Positions 8,126-16,707 of a stretch of DNA of 64,000 bases are shown piece by piece. The notes under the pieces were generated by a model, which saw only the letters and a program-made list of their open reading frames with translations, ran no database searches and was not told the DNA's origin. The position numbers were made by a program, and so were the translations under genes. Origin of the DNA: Bradyrhizobium manausense (GTDB taxonomy: Bacteria; Pseudomonadota; Alphaproteobacteria; Rhizobiales; Xanthobacteraceae); the NCBI RefSeq assembly GCF_018129685.1, contig NZ_JAFCLG010000016.1, positions 1 through 64,000 of the forward strand. Direction: 5' to 3'. Every line of letters starts with the position of its first letter. The first letter of the stretch is position 1.

Positions 8126-8193
8126 ACACGCTTGCCGCAACAGGCGCACACTGCATTCGTCATCAAACCCTTTCAGATGAAGGATGCTTTACG

Positions 8194-9291
8194 ATGTTCA
8201 CCCGCAGAGCCGCATTGATCGGCGCCGCCGCGACCGCGCTGATGCTGGCAACCCCCGCCTTCGCCGTCGACGATCTCAAACTGCCGCGGCAGAAGGTGGA
8301 GTTGGTCGCCCCGCCCTTCGTGCACGCGCACGAGCAGGCGACCAGGCAGGGCCCCAGGATCATGGAGTTCAAGCTCACCATCGAGGAGAAGAAGGTCGTC
8401 ATCGACGAGAAGGGCACCACCTTCCAGGCCATGACATTCAACGGCTCGATGCCGGGCCCGCTGATGGTCGTGCATGAGGGCGACTATGTCGAAGTGACGC
8501 TGGTCAATCCCGCGACCAACTCGATGCCGCACAACATCGACTTTCACTCCGCGACCGGCGCGCTCGGCGGCGCCGCGCTGACCCTGGTCAATCCCGGCGA
8601 GCAGGTGGTGTTGCGCTGGAAGGCCACGCGGACCGGCGTGTTCGTCTATCACTGCGCGCCGGGCGGCCCGATGATCCCCTGGCATGTCGTCTCCGGCATG
8701 AACGGCGCCGTGATGGTGCTGCCACGCGACGGACTGAACGACGGCAAGGGCCACGCTCTGAAATACGACAAGGTCTATTATGTCGGCGAGCAGGACATGT
8801 ACGTGCCGCGGGACGAGAAGGGCAATTTCAAGTCCTACGATTCGCCGGGCGAAGCCTTCACCGACACCGAAGAGGTGATGAAGAAGCTGATCCCCTCCCA
8901 TGTCGTGTTCAACGGCAAGGTCGGGGCCCTCACAGGCAAGAACGCACTGACCGCCAATGTCGGCGAGAACGTGCTGATCGTGCATTCGCAGGCCAACCGC
9001 GACAGCCGTCCGCACCTGATCGGCGGCCATGGCGACTATGTCTGGGAGACCGGTAAGTTCTCAAACCCGCCGGAGACCGGGCTCGAGACCTGGTTCATCC
9101 GCGGCGGCTCGGCGGGAGCTGCGATGTACAAGTTCCTGCAGCCCGGCATCTACGCTTATGTCACGCATAATCTGATCGAGGCCGCCGACCTCGGCGCCAC
9201 CGCGCACTTCAAGGTCGAAGGCAAGTGGAACGACGATCTGATGACCCAGGTGAAGGCGCCTGCGGACATACCGGCTCCCAATACCAATTAG
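8194..9291 (+). CDS. nirK: Copper-containing nitrite reductase (NO-forming)
   Basis: A 365-aa periplasmic enzyme reducing nitrite to nitric oxide. A signal peptide with twin Arg covers residues 1-24 (MFTRR...ATPAFA). Type 1 copper ligands are His113, Cys154, His164 and Met169. Type 2 ligands are His118, His153 and the His in YVTHNLIEA. The catalytic Asp116 (NIDFH) and the conserved RPHLIGGHGDYVW loop are present. All key residues are intact and length is normal for class I NirK. AGGA precedes the start. A hairpin follows the gene, then nirV. FixK/NnrR-type regulation is indicated by the box at 8112-8125. Confidence 0.97.
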   Translation: MFTRRAALIGAAATALMLATPAFAVDDLKLPRQKVELVAPPFVHAHEQATRQGPRIMEFKLTIEEKKVVIDEKGTTFQAMTFNGSMPGPLMVVHEGDYVEVTLVNPATNSMPHNIDFHSATGALGGAALTLVNPGEQVVLRWKATRTGVFVYHCAPGGPMIPWHVVSGMNGAVMVLPRDGLNDGKGHALKYDKVYYVGEQDMYVPRDEKGNFKSYDSPGEAFTDTEEVMKKLIPSHVVFNGKVGALTGKNALTANVGENVLIVHSQANRDSRPHLIGGHGDYVWETGKFSNPPETGLETWFIRGGSAGAAMYKFLQPGIYAYVTHNLIEAADLGATAHFKVEGKWNDDLMTQVKAPADIPAPNTN

Positions 9292-9300
9292 AGGCGACAA

Positions 9301-9322
9301 GGGGCCGGCCATCGCCGGCCCC
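9301..9322 (+). terminator. Hairpin between nirK and nirV
   Basis: A 9-bp perfect stem GGGGCCGGC / GCCGGCCCC with loop CATC is followed by a pyrimidine run TCTTTCTCTT. It starts 9 bases after the nirK stop and ends just before nirV. It could terminate most nirK transcripts or stabilise the nirK mRNA end while letting some nirV message through. Confidence 0.75.
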
Positions 9323-9344
9323 TCTTTCTCTTGGAAACATCACC

Positions 9345-10223
9345 ATGCTGATCGCATTCAAATTGAAACTGGCACTTGCCTGCGTCGCCGGATTTGCCGG
9401 GCCGCTGGCCGTTGCGCCGCTGGTCTCCGAAATAGCCGCCCCCGCAACGCAAGGCGAGCCCGCGATCGTCGACATCCCAGGCGGCAGCTTCGCCTATCGC
9501 GAGGCCGGCGACTTCACGCGCGGCGGGAAGCAGGCCGAAGCAGCGCTACGCACATTGCAGTTCACGCGACCGCTTCACATCATGCGCGATCAGGTCTCCT
9601 CCGCCGACTATCAGCTTTGCGTGCGGGACGGTGCCTGCCACCCGTTCGATCGCAGCGTGACGATCGCGCCCGATCTGCCAGCGGTGCAGGTCAGCTGGCA
9701 CGATGCACAGGCCTATGCGGATTGGCTGTCGCGCAAGACCGGCCATCACTACCGCCTGCCGAGCGATGCGGAATGGGCGTTCGCGGCGGGCTCCCGGTTC
9801 AGGGATGACGGCGCGCCGGTCGACGCGAACGATCCGGCGAAGCGCTGGATCAGCCGTTACGAGCGCGAATCCGAGCGCGATCTCTCCGACACAACGGCCT
9901 ATCCGTTCGGCAAGTTCGGCCTGAACGAGCGCGGCGTGTCCGATCTCGCCGGCAATGTCTGGGAGTGGACATCGACCTGCTTCGTGCGCTCGCGCGTCGA
10001 TGCGTCAGGCAACGCCGGCCGCCCGACGGTGAATTGCGGCGTGCGCGTCGCCGAGGGCGCGCACCGCGCCTATGTCACCGACTTCATCCGCGACGCCCGC
10101 GCCGGTGGCTGCGCGCAAGGCGTGCCGCCCGCCAATCTCGGCTTCCGCCTGGTGCGCGAGGAGCAGTCGTGGGTCGCGACTGTGTCGGCCAGATGGAGCG
10201 AGGTTTGGGCGGCACGGTCGTAG
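9345..10223 (+). CDS. nirV: NirV, formylglycine-generating-enzyme-like protein
   Basis: A 292-aa protein of the FGE-sulfatase (SUMF1) fold, found next to nirK in many denitrifiers and called NirV. The start at 9345 gives a signal peptide or anchor (MLIAFKLKLALACVAGFAGP). Family phrases are IPGGSFAYRE, PAVQVSWHDAQAYADWLS, YRLPSDAEWAFAA, ERGVSDLAGNVWEWTS and NLGFRLVRE. It is thought to act on NirK or its electron supply, but no reaction is proven. It follows nirK after a hairpin and is probably read from the nirK promoter. Confidence 0.92.
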   Translation: MLIAFKLKLALACVAGFAGPLAVAPLVSEIAAPATQGEPAIVDIPGGSFAYREAGDFTRGGKQAEAALRTLQFTRPLHIMRDQVSSADYQLCVRDGACHPFDRSVTIAPDLPAVQVSWHDAQAYADWLSRKTGHHYRLPSDAEWAFAAGSRFRDDGAPVDANDPAKRWISRYERESERDLSDTTAYPFGKFGLNERGVSDLAGNVWEWTSTCFVRSRVDASGNAGRPTVNCGVRVAEGAHRAYVTDFIRDARAGGCAQGVPPANLGFRLVREEQSWVATVSARWSEVWAARS

Positions 10224-10261
10224 CCTGAAATTGGAAAAGCCGCGGCCCCCGCCTCATGCTC

Positions 10262-10345
10262 CGTCATTGCGAGCGCAGCGAAGCAATCCAGACTCCTTCC
10301 TCAGAAAGATTCTGGATTGCTTCGTCGCAAGAGCTCCTCGCAACG
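10262..10345. repeat. Bradyrhizobial GCAATCC palindromic repeat
   Basis: It begins GTCATTGCGAGCGCAGCG. The inner arms CGAAGCAATCCAGA (10279-10292) and TCTGGATTGCTTCG (10311-10324) are perfect 14-bp inverted copies around an 18-base loop. A second member of the same family lies at 60381-60495. Confidence 0.85.
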
Positions 10346-10372
10346 TGGAGGCAGCGCGACCATGCCTCCCCC

Positions 10373-10503
10373 GTGTCGTCCTGGAGAAGGCCAGGACCCA
10401 TAACCACCGAATACAATTTGGCGATGACTGGCCGTCCGGGACCATCACTGACCACGATCGATAGACCTCGCGGTATGGCTCCTGGCCTTCGCCAGGACGA
10501 CAC
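10373..10503. repeat. 131-bp MITE-like element with 24-bp inverted ends
   Basis: The left arm 10373-10396 (GTGTCGTCCTGGAGAAGGCC, then AGGA) and the right arm 10480-10503 are inverted copies with one mismatch in 24. The interior of 83 bases has no reading frame of note. It sits immediately after the other repeat in the nirV-scoB spacer, a typical landing zone for small non-coding repeats. Confidence 0.8.
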
Positions 10504-10576
10504 CTGGGATTGGGAAGCGCTCTCCTGCCTCACCACCGACAATCGCCGCCATCTTGGTGGCTCCGTTCGTCAAACA

Positions 10577-10606
10577 AAAATGGCCGGGACAAAGCCCGGC
10601 CATTTT
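10577..10606. terminator. Bidirectional terminator between nirV region and scoB
   Basis: AAAATGGCCGGG and CCCGGCCATTTT form a perfect 12-bp stem with loop ACAAAG. The A-tract on one side and T-tract on the other make it effective in both directions. It sits 20 bases after the scoB stop (minus strand). Confidence 0.88.
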
Positions 10607-10625
10607 CAGGATCACAGCTGCGATC

Positions 10626-11276
10626 TCAGGTATTCGTCAGCGCGACGCGGAATTCGGCTTCGGTCTTTTGCTTGACCTCGTCGAGCGTGACGCCGTCGGC
10701 GAGCTCGATCAGGGCCATGCCGCCGTCGCCATGCTTGTCGATGGTGAAGACGGCAAGATCGGTCACGACCATGTCGACCACGCGCTCGCCGGTCAGCGGC
10801 AGATTGCACTTCTTCAGCAGCTTGGCGCCGTCCTTGGCGGAATGCTCCATCACCACGACGACGCGCTTGACGCCGGCGACGAGGTCCATGGCGCCGCCCA
10901 TGCCCTTGACCATCTTGCCGGGGATCATCCAGTTGGCGAGATCGCCGTTCTGGGCCACCTGCATGGCGCCGAGGATCGACAGATCCATATGGCCGCCGCG
11001 GATCATGCCGAAGGAATCCGCGCTGGAGAAATACGAGGTCGAGGGCAGCTCGCTCACGGTCTGCTTGCCCGCGTTGATGAGATCGGCGTCCTCTTCGCCC
11101 TCATACGGGAACGGGCCCATACCGAGCATGCCGTTCTCGCTCTGCAGGCTGACGTCGACGCCGTCGGGGATGTAGTTCGAGACCAGCGTCGGGATGCCGA
11201 TGCCGAGATTGACGTAGTAGCCGTCACGCAATTCCTTCGCGGCGCGCGCAGCCATCTGTTCACGGGTCCAGGCCAT
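10626..11276 (-). CDS. scoB: 3-oxoacid CoA-transferase subunit B
   Basis: A 216-aa beta subunit of succinyl-CoA:3-ketoacid CoA-transferase, which activates acetoacetate with CoA from succinyl-CoA. It carries the catalytic glutamate in SENGMLGMGP (Glu47) and the conserved GGHMDLSILGAMQV segment. It lies 15 bases downstream of scoA with a strong terminator after it, so the two form a two-gene operon. The related beta-ketoadipate transferase PcaJ is the alternative. No aromatic-pathway genes are nearby, which favours acetoacetate or ketone-body use. Confidence 0.93.
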   Translation of the reverse strand: MAWTREQMAARAAKELRDGYYVNLGIGIPTLVSNYIPDGVDVSLQSENGMLGMGPFPYEGEEDADLINAGKQTVSELPSTSYFSSADSFGMIRGGHMDLSILGAMQVAQNGDLANWMIPGKMVKGMGGAMDLVAGVKRVVVVMEHSAKDGAKLLKKCNLPLTGERVVDMVVTDLAVFTIDKHGDGGMALIELADGVTLDEVKQKTEAEFRVALTNT

Positions 11277-11291
11277 TTTGTTCTCCTGATT

Positions 11292-11999
11292 TCAGGCGGC
11301 GGTGCGCGGGCGGGTGTTGCGGAATTCGATGCGCTTCTTGGCTGTGCCGACCTCGACGATGCGCTTCACGAAGATACCGGGCGTGTGAATGTGATCGGGA
11401 TTGAGCTCGCCGGCGGGAACCAGATGCTCGACCTCGGCCACCGTGATCCTGGCGGCAGTCGCCATCATCGGGTTAAAGTTGCGCGCGGTCTTGCGGTAGA
11501 TCAGGTTGCCGGCGGTGTCGCCCTTCCAGGCGTGCACGATGGCGAGGTCGGCGAACAGGCCGCGCTCCATCAGATATTTCTCGCCGTCGAATTCCTTCAC
11601 TTCCTTGCCTTCGGCGATCAGCGTGCCGACGCCGGTCTTGGTGTAGAAGGCCGGGATGCCGGCGCCGCCGGCGCGGATGCGCTCGGCCAGCGTGCCCTGC
11701 GGGTTGAATTCGAGCTCCAGCTCGCCGGCGAGGAATTGCTGGGCGAACAGCTTGTTCTCGCCGACATAGGACGAGATCATCTTCTTGATCTGGCGGGTTT
11801 CCAGCAGGCGCGAGAGCCCGATACCATCGACGCCGGCGTTGTTCGACACCACGGTCAGACCCTTGACGCCGGAGTCGCGGATCGCATCCGACAGCGTCTC
11901 GGCGATGCCGCAGAGCCCGAAGCCGCCGGACATGATCATCATGTTGTCCTTGAGAACGCCCTCAAGCGCCGACTTGGCGTCGGGATAGACCTTGTTCAT
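11292..11999 (-). CDS. scoA: 3-oxoacid CoA-transferase subunit A
   Basis: A 235-aa alpha subunit that pairs with scoB. It starts MNKVYPDAKSALEGVLKDNM and shows the CoA-binding GGFGLCGIAETL motif, SNNAGVDGIGLS, and GAGIPAFYTKTGVGT. Length is normal. It is the first gene of the pair; the 255-base spacer to the AsmA gene should contain the divergent promoters, but I see no operator there. Confidence 0.93.
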   Translation of the reverse strand: MNKVYPDAKSALEGVLKDNMMIMSGGFGLCGIAETLSDAIRDSGVKGLTVVSNNAGVDGIGLSRLLETRQIKKMISSYVGENKLFAQQFLAGELELEFNPQGTLAERIRAGGAGIPAFYTKTGVGTLIAEGKEVKEFDGEKYLMERGLFADLAIVHAWKGDTAGNLIYRKTARNFNPMMATAARITVAEVEHLVPAGELNPDHIHTPGIFVKRIVEVGTAKKRIEFRNTRPRTAA

Positions 12000-12254
12000 G
12001 CAAAAACCCTCGAAGCTTGGCCTTAGCGCCGCGCCTTATTGGCGGCGATTATTAGGCGAATTCCTCCAAAGCCGTCAATGATACGGGGGTTCTCCGTTCC
12101 AGGGACCGGTGGTAGAAGCTGCCCACGCCGTGGGCAGATCTGGCCGCGGCCTTGAAAGCGACAAGAAAACCCATCAAGTTGCGGGGGTTGGGCGTGGGGG
12201 CGCGCAGGTTTCCCGCCCCGCCCTTTTGGCTCCAGCGACCAACCCGATCAGGAC

Positions 12255-14156
12255 ATGCCATTGACCATGGCCCAAGGAATGAAGCGCCTCGGGACGCCGA
12301 TCGCGGCGTTGCTCGGCGTCGCACTGATCGCCCTGATCGCGACCTCCTGGCTCATCAACCGCGACGCGCTGCGCACGGCGGTGGAAGCGCAGATCCGCGA
12401 CGTCACCGGGCTCGAGCTCAGCGTGGCAGGCAACATCGACATTTCGGTGCTGCCGGCAAGCTATATCTCCTTCCATGACGTCGGCCTGAAAGGCGGCGGC
12501 ACGGCCGACCCGGCGCTGCATGTCGACGTGCTCACCGCCAATCTCCGGCTCCTGCCGCTGCTGCTGCAACGGTTCGAGATCGCCGACCTGACGCTGCTGC
12601 GGCCGCACATCCATGTCAGCCTGAAGCCGGATGGCGACAGCAACTGGACCCCCTTCATCCAGACGATCGCGCGGACGATGAAGCCCGGCGCCGACAACCA
12701 GGTCTCGTTCTCCGAGATCAGGATCCAGGACGGCGTGCTCAACTACGAGGACGTCGCCACGCAAGCCACCGAGAAGCTGGAGGACATCGACCTGTCGCTG
12801 GCCTGGCCATCGATTGCGCGGTCCTTCGCCGCGACCGGGCAATTCGACTGGCGCGGCGAGCGTGTCGATGGCTCGATCAGCTTTGCCGATTTCGTCGCGG
12901 CGCTCTCCGGCGACCGCTCCGGCCTGAAGGCGCGGATCGCCAGCGCGCCGCTCAAGCTCGCCTTTGACGGCACCGTCGCCAACCGCACCAGTCCGATGAT
13001 GGAAGGCACGCTCACCATCGACAGCCCGTCCTTGCGCAACGCGCTGCGCTGGACCGGTCAGCCGCAACCCGGCAGCGGCGGCTTCGGCCGGTTCGCGCTG
13101 AAGGCCCGCGCCAATGTCGTCGGAGCCTCGATCGCGCTGACCAACGTCAATGTCGAGCTCGACGGCAACGCCGCCGAAGGCGTGATGACCTACGCCAATA
13201 ACGGCCGGCAGACGCTGCAGGCGACGCTCGCCGCCGACGCGCTCGACTTCACGCCCTATATCTCCACCTTCCGCCTGCTCGCGAGCGGCGCGCGCGACTG
13301 GAACAGGCAGCTGTTCGACCTCAATGGGCTTTCGAGCACCGACCTCGACATGCGCCTGTCGGCAGCTAGGCTGACCGTCGGCCCCACAAAACTCGGCCGG
13401 ACTGCGATCGGCGCAAATTTGCGCAACGGCACGCTGGCGCTTTCGGTCGGCGAGGCGCAGGTCTATGGCGGCATCGCCAAGGGCTCGTTCGGCATCTCGC
13501 GCTCCGACGCCGTCGCCGAGATCAAGGCGCAATTCCAGTTCACCGACGTCGACCTCCAGGCCTGCGCGACCGAACTGTTCGGCCTCAACAAGCTGTCCGG
13601 CCGCGGCAACATCAACGTGTCCCTGCTCGCCTCCGGCTCGAGCCCGTTTGGCCTGGTCCAGTCGCTCGACGGCACCGCCACCGTGACCGGGCATGACGGC
13701 GCGATCTCGGGCTTCAATGCCGAGCAGCTCTTGAAGCGGCTGGAGCGCCGGCCGCTGTCGGGCGGCGGCAATTTCCGCAACGGCTCGACGCCCTACGACA
13801 ACCTCACCATCGCGGTGAAATTCGCCGACGGGATCGCCACCGCCGAGGACATTCGCATCGAAGGGCCTGCGGCCAAGATCACGCTGACCGGGACCGCCTC
13901 GGTGCCGACACGCGAATATGACATGAAGGGTGTGGCGAGCCTCAACACAACGTCAGGCTTTCAATTGCCCTTCATGGTGCAGGGCCCGTGGGACGATCCG
14001 CTGATCTTCCCCGATCCCGAGGCCCTGATCCGCCAGTCGCCTGCGGCGTCTCCCTTCCTCGACCTCTTGAAGCAGCGCATCACCGGCGGCAAGCGCCAGG
14101 CACCGGAGGGATCGCCGACGGCGGAGAACGCCAAAGAGGGTGCGAAATCCAATTGA
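12255..14156 (+). CDS. AsmA family protein
   Basis: A 633-aa protein with one N-terminal membrane anchor (about 15-33; LGTPIAALLGVALIALIATS) and a long beta-rich periplasmic part typical of AsmA. The start of the domain reads DVTGLELSVAGNIDISVLP and the C-terminal AsmA_2 part contains LSGRGNINVSLLASGSSP. AsmA-like proteins form bridge- or tube-like structures linked to lipid traffic between membranes and to outer-membrane assembly. The start is uncertain: ATGs at 12255, 12267 and 12279 are all in frame, and the last has AAGGA directly before it. Confidence 0.85.
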   Translation: MPLTMAQGMKRLGTPIAALLGVALIALIATSWLINRDALRTAVEAQIRDVTGLELSVAGNIDISVLPASYISFHDVGLKGGGTADPALHVDVLTANLRLLPLLLQRFEIADLTLLRPHIHVSLKPDGDSNWTPFIQTIARTMKPGADNQVSFSEIRIQDGVLNYEDVATQATEKLEDIDLSLAWPSIARSFAATGQFDWRGERVDGSISFADFVAALSGDRSGLKARIASAPLKLAFDGTVANRTSPMMEGTLTIDSPSLRNALRWTGQPQPGSGGFGRFALKARANVVGASIALTNVNVELDGNAAEGVMTYANNGRQTLQATLAADALDFTPYISTFRLLASGARDWNRQLFDLNGLSSTDLDMRLSAARLTVGPTKLGRTAIGANLRNGTLALSVGEAQVYGGIAKGSFGISRSDAVAEIKAQFQFTDVDLQACATELFGLNKLSGRGNINVSLLASGSSPFGLVQSLDGTATVTGHDGAISGFNAEQLLKRLERRPLSGGGNFRNGSTPYDNLTIAVKFADGIATAEDIRIEGPAAKITLTGTASVPTREYDMKGVASLNTTSGFQLPFMVQGPWDDPLIFPDPEALIRQSPAASPFLDLLKQRITGGKRQAPEGSPTAENAKEGAKSN

Positions 14157-14351
14157 GGACAGTGATCGCCGGTCATTCGAATTGATCGGGGCGAATTGAT
14201 GCGGTGATTGGATCGATGCACGCGTTAAGCATCTCCGGGCGCCCGATACACCTCGACCTAGGTCTGACAACATGCCGCTAGATTGCGCTACCATCCTGGG
14301 CTAGTGTTTTTCTCGAACCGGTCAAAAATCGGCCGTTTGAGGGAGAAAAAC

Positions 14352-15737
14352 GTGAGATCCAAGGTTATTGGCGCAGTTACGTTGGCGGTCGCTGCAGTCG
14401 GGCTGTTTGCTGCCGCTGCACCCGCATTTGCGCAGCAAAAGACGATTACGGTCTGGTGGGGCAAGGGCTTCTACCGCTCCGAAGACGACGCGCTGCTCGA
14501 CACGATCAAGAAGTTCGAAGCCAAGACCGGCATCAAGGTCGAATTGTCGCAATACGCGATTCAGGACATGATTCCGAAGACGGTCGCCGCGCTCGACGCG
14601 GGCACCGTGCCCGATGTCGCCTATTCCGACACATATGACGTGCAGGTGCAGGGCAAGTGGGCCTTCGAGGGCAAGCTCGAAGACCTCTCCGACGTCATGG
14701 AGCCGATCAAGGACCGGTTTGTGCAGAACACGCTGGACGCCTCGATCCTCTACAACGACGTCGCAAAGAAGAAGGCCTATTACGGCTTCCCGCTGAAGCA
14801 GCAGAGCATGCACGTCCAGATCTGGAACGACATGCTGGAGAAGGCCGGCTTCAAGCTGAGCGACATTCCGACCGACTGGGCCGGGTACTGGTCGTTCTGG
14901 TGCGACAAGGTGCAGCCGGCGATCCGCAAGGCCACCGGCCAGCGCATCTATGCCGTCGGTCAGCCGATGGGCGTGGAATCCACCGACGCCTTCCAGTCGT
15001 TCTACACCTTCATGGACGCCTATCACGTCAAGCTGGTCGACGATGACGGCAAGCTTCTGGTCGACGATCCCAAGGTGCGCGAGAATCTGATCAGCGCGAT
15101 GAAGGACTACACCGACACCTACATCAAGGGCTGCACCCCGCCGTCCTCGACCACCTGGAAGGACCCGGACAACAACGTCGCCTTCCACAATAAGACCATC
15201 GTGATGACGCACAACTTCACGATCTCGATCGCGGCGAAGTGGTTCGAGGACTCGCAGAACCAAGCCCTCACCCAGGAGCAGCGCGACGCCGGCAAGAAGG
15301 CCTATGAGCAGGACATCATCACGGCGTCCTTCCCGAAGGCGCCTGACGGTTCGACCATCCGCTACCGCTCCGACGTCAAGACCGGGCTGATCTTCACCTC
15401 GGCCAAGAACAAGGCCGAGGCCAAGCAGTTCATCAGCTTCCTGCTCCAGGAAGAGAACGTCCGTCCCTATATCGAGGGCGCGCTCGGCCGCTGGTTCCCG
15501 GTGACGAAGGAAAGCCAGGCCAGCCCGTTCTGGCAGGCCGACAAGCACCGCAAGGCGGTCTATGCCCAGTTCACCGGCGGCACCGCGCCGTTCGACTTCA
15601 CCAAGAACTGGAAGTTCACGATCCTGAACAACGAGAACATCTGGGCCAAGGCGATGAACCGGGTCGTCAGCGAGAAGGTGCCGGTCGACAAGGCGGTCGA
15701 CGAGATGATCGTCCGCATCAAGCAGGTTGCAGGCTAA
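14352..15737 (+). CDS. ABC transporter sugar-type substrate-binding protein
   Basis: A 461-aa periplasmic binding protein of the extracellular family 1 (MalE/UgpB-like) class. The start is a GTG at 14352 with GAGGGAG 7 bases upstream. It gives a clean signal peptide ending APAFAQQ. The mature protein opens KTITVWWGKGFYRSEDDALL, the usual first beta strand. It is the first gene of an operon with two permeases. No ATPase gene follows, so the importer must borrow one. The ligand is unknown, but many aromatic residues and the fold favour a sugar or polyol. Strong hairpins follow the gene. Confidence 0.9.
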   Translation: MRSKVIGAVTLAVAAVGLFAAAAPAFAQQKTITVWWGKGFYRSEDDALLDTIKKFEAKTGIKVELSQYAIQDMIPKTVAALDAGTVPDVAYSDTYDVQVQGKWAFEGKLEDLSDVMEPIKDRFVQNTLDASILYNDVAKKKAYYGFPLKQQSMHVQIWNDMLEKAGFKLSDIPTDWAGYWSFWCDKVQPAIRKATGQRIYAVGQPMGVESTDAFQSFYTFMDAYHVKLVDDDGKLLVDDPKVRENLISAMKDYTDTYIKGCTPPSSTTWKDPDNNVAFHNKTIVMTHNFTISIAAKWFEDSQNQALTQEQRDAGKKAYEQDIITASFPKAPDGSTIRYRSDVKTGLIFTSAKNKAEAKQFISFLLQEENVRPYIEGALGRWFPVTKESQASPFWQADKHRKAVYAQFTGGTAPFDFTKNWKFTILNNENIWAKAMNRVVSEKVPVDKAVDEMIVRIKQVAG

Positions 15738-15788
15738 GTTGTCTTGCTTCCTCTTCCCGCTGGTGTGGGGAGAGGCACAACGCTAACA

Positions 15789-15809
15789 CCGGCCGCCTCG
15801 TGCGGCCGG
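15789..15809 (+). terminator. Intercistronic hairpin after the binding-protein gene
   Basis: CCGGCCGC / GCGGCCGG is a perfect 8-bp stem with loop CTCGT followed by AAGTCCTTT. A weaker inverted repeat (CCTCTTCCC / GGGGAGAGG) lies just before at 15750-15775. Hairpins here usually keep binding-protein mRNA more abundant than that of the permeases downstream. It could be a partial terminator. Confidence 0.65.
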
Positions 15810-15834
15810 AAGTCCTTTCAAAGAGTCCCAAAGA

Positions 15835-16707
15835 ATGGCGATCACGCTCTCTGGCGATCAGTCGATCCCCGCTCCGCCCCTGTCGTCGCGGCTGACCACG
15901 ACGCAGGTCTGGGGCATCGCGCTGCTCACGCCCTACCTGCTCGTTTTCCTCGCCTTCGTCGTCTATCCCGTCTGCTATGGATTGTGGCTGGCGCGGGCGC
16001 CGTCGAACTATGTCGCGCTCTACAACGACCCGATCTTCGCGCGCGCCGCGGTCAACACGCTGATCTTCCTGGTCATCGGCATCAATATCAAGATGGTGAT
16101 CGCGCTGTTCCTGTCCGGCTTCTTCGCGCAGCAGCGCACCTGGATCAAATGGCTTTCGGTGATCTTCATCCTGCCCTGGGCGGTGCCGTCGATCCCGACC
16201 ATCCTGTCGGTGCGCTTCATGCTCAACCCCGAATGGGGCATGATCAATCACTACATCTTCGCCTTCACAGGCGATGACGGCCCGAACTGGCTGAACGACC
16301 CGACCGTAGCGCTGACGATGGCGATCGGCGTGCACATCTGGAAGTCGCTGCCGTTCTGGACGATGATCCTGATCACCGGGCGCCTTGCGATCGCGCAGGA
16401 CCTGTTCGAGGCCGCCGAAGTCGACGGCGCGAACTGGTGGCAGAAGTTCCGCTTCATCACCTGGCCGTCGATGCAGACGCTCTACATCACCTGCACGCTG
16501 CTCTCGATGATCTGGACGCTGGGAGACTTCAACAGCGTCTATCTGCTCACCGGCGGCGGCCCGGCCGACCTCACGCACGTGCTGTCGACGCTCGGCATCC
16601 GCTACCTCCGGCTCGACCAGCTCTCGCTAGCGATGGCCGCGATCGTCTGCGCGATGCCGTTCGTCCTGCCGCTCATTTACTTCATGATGAAACGGTTGTC
16701 GCGATGA
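15835..16707 (+). CDS. ABC transporter permease (MalF/UgpA type)
   Basis: A 290-aa inner-membrane permease with six predicted helices. The ATPase-docking EAA loop reads EAAEVDGANWWQKFRFITWP, with the conserved Gly. It lies 97 bases after the binding-protein gene, across hairpins, and its TGA stop overlaps the ATG of the next permease (ATGA at 16704-16707), so the two are translationally coupled. The partner ATPase is not in the window section. Confidence 0.92.
   Translation: MAITLSGDQSIPAPPLSSRLTTTQVWGIALLTPYLLVFLAFVVYPVCYGLWLARAPSNYVALYNDPIFARAAVNTLIFLVIGINIKMVIALFLSGFFAQQRTWIKWLSVIFILPWAVPSIPTILSVRFMLNPEWGMINHYIFAFTGDDGPNWLNDPTVALTMAIGVHIWKSLPFWTMILITGRLAIAQDLFEAAEVDGANWWQKFRFITWPSMQTLYITCTLLSMIWTLGDFNSVYLLTGGGPADLTHVLSTLGIRYLRLDQLSLAMAAIVCAMPFVLPLIYFMMKRLSR

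Noticed and set aside
10256..10675. Open frames across the nirV-scoB spacer
   Set aside because: They are read through two palindromic repeats and a terminator; reading frames within repeats are coincidental.
16437..16703. Upstream extension of the second permease
   Set aside because: It overlaps the first permease out of frame and has no membrane helices. The ATGA overlap at 16704 gives the proper start.
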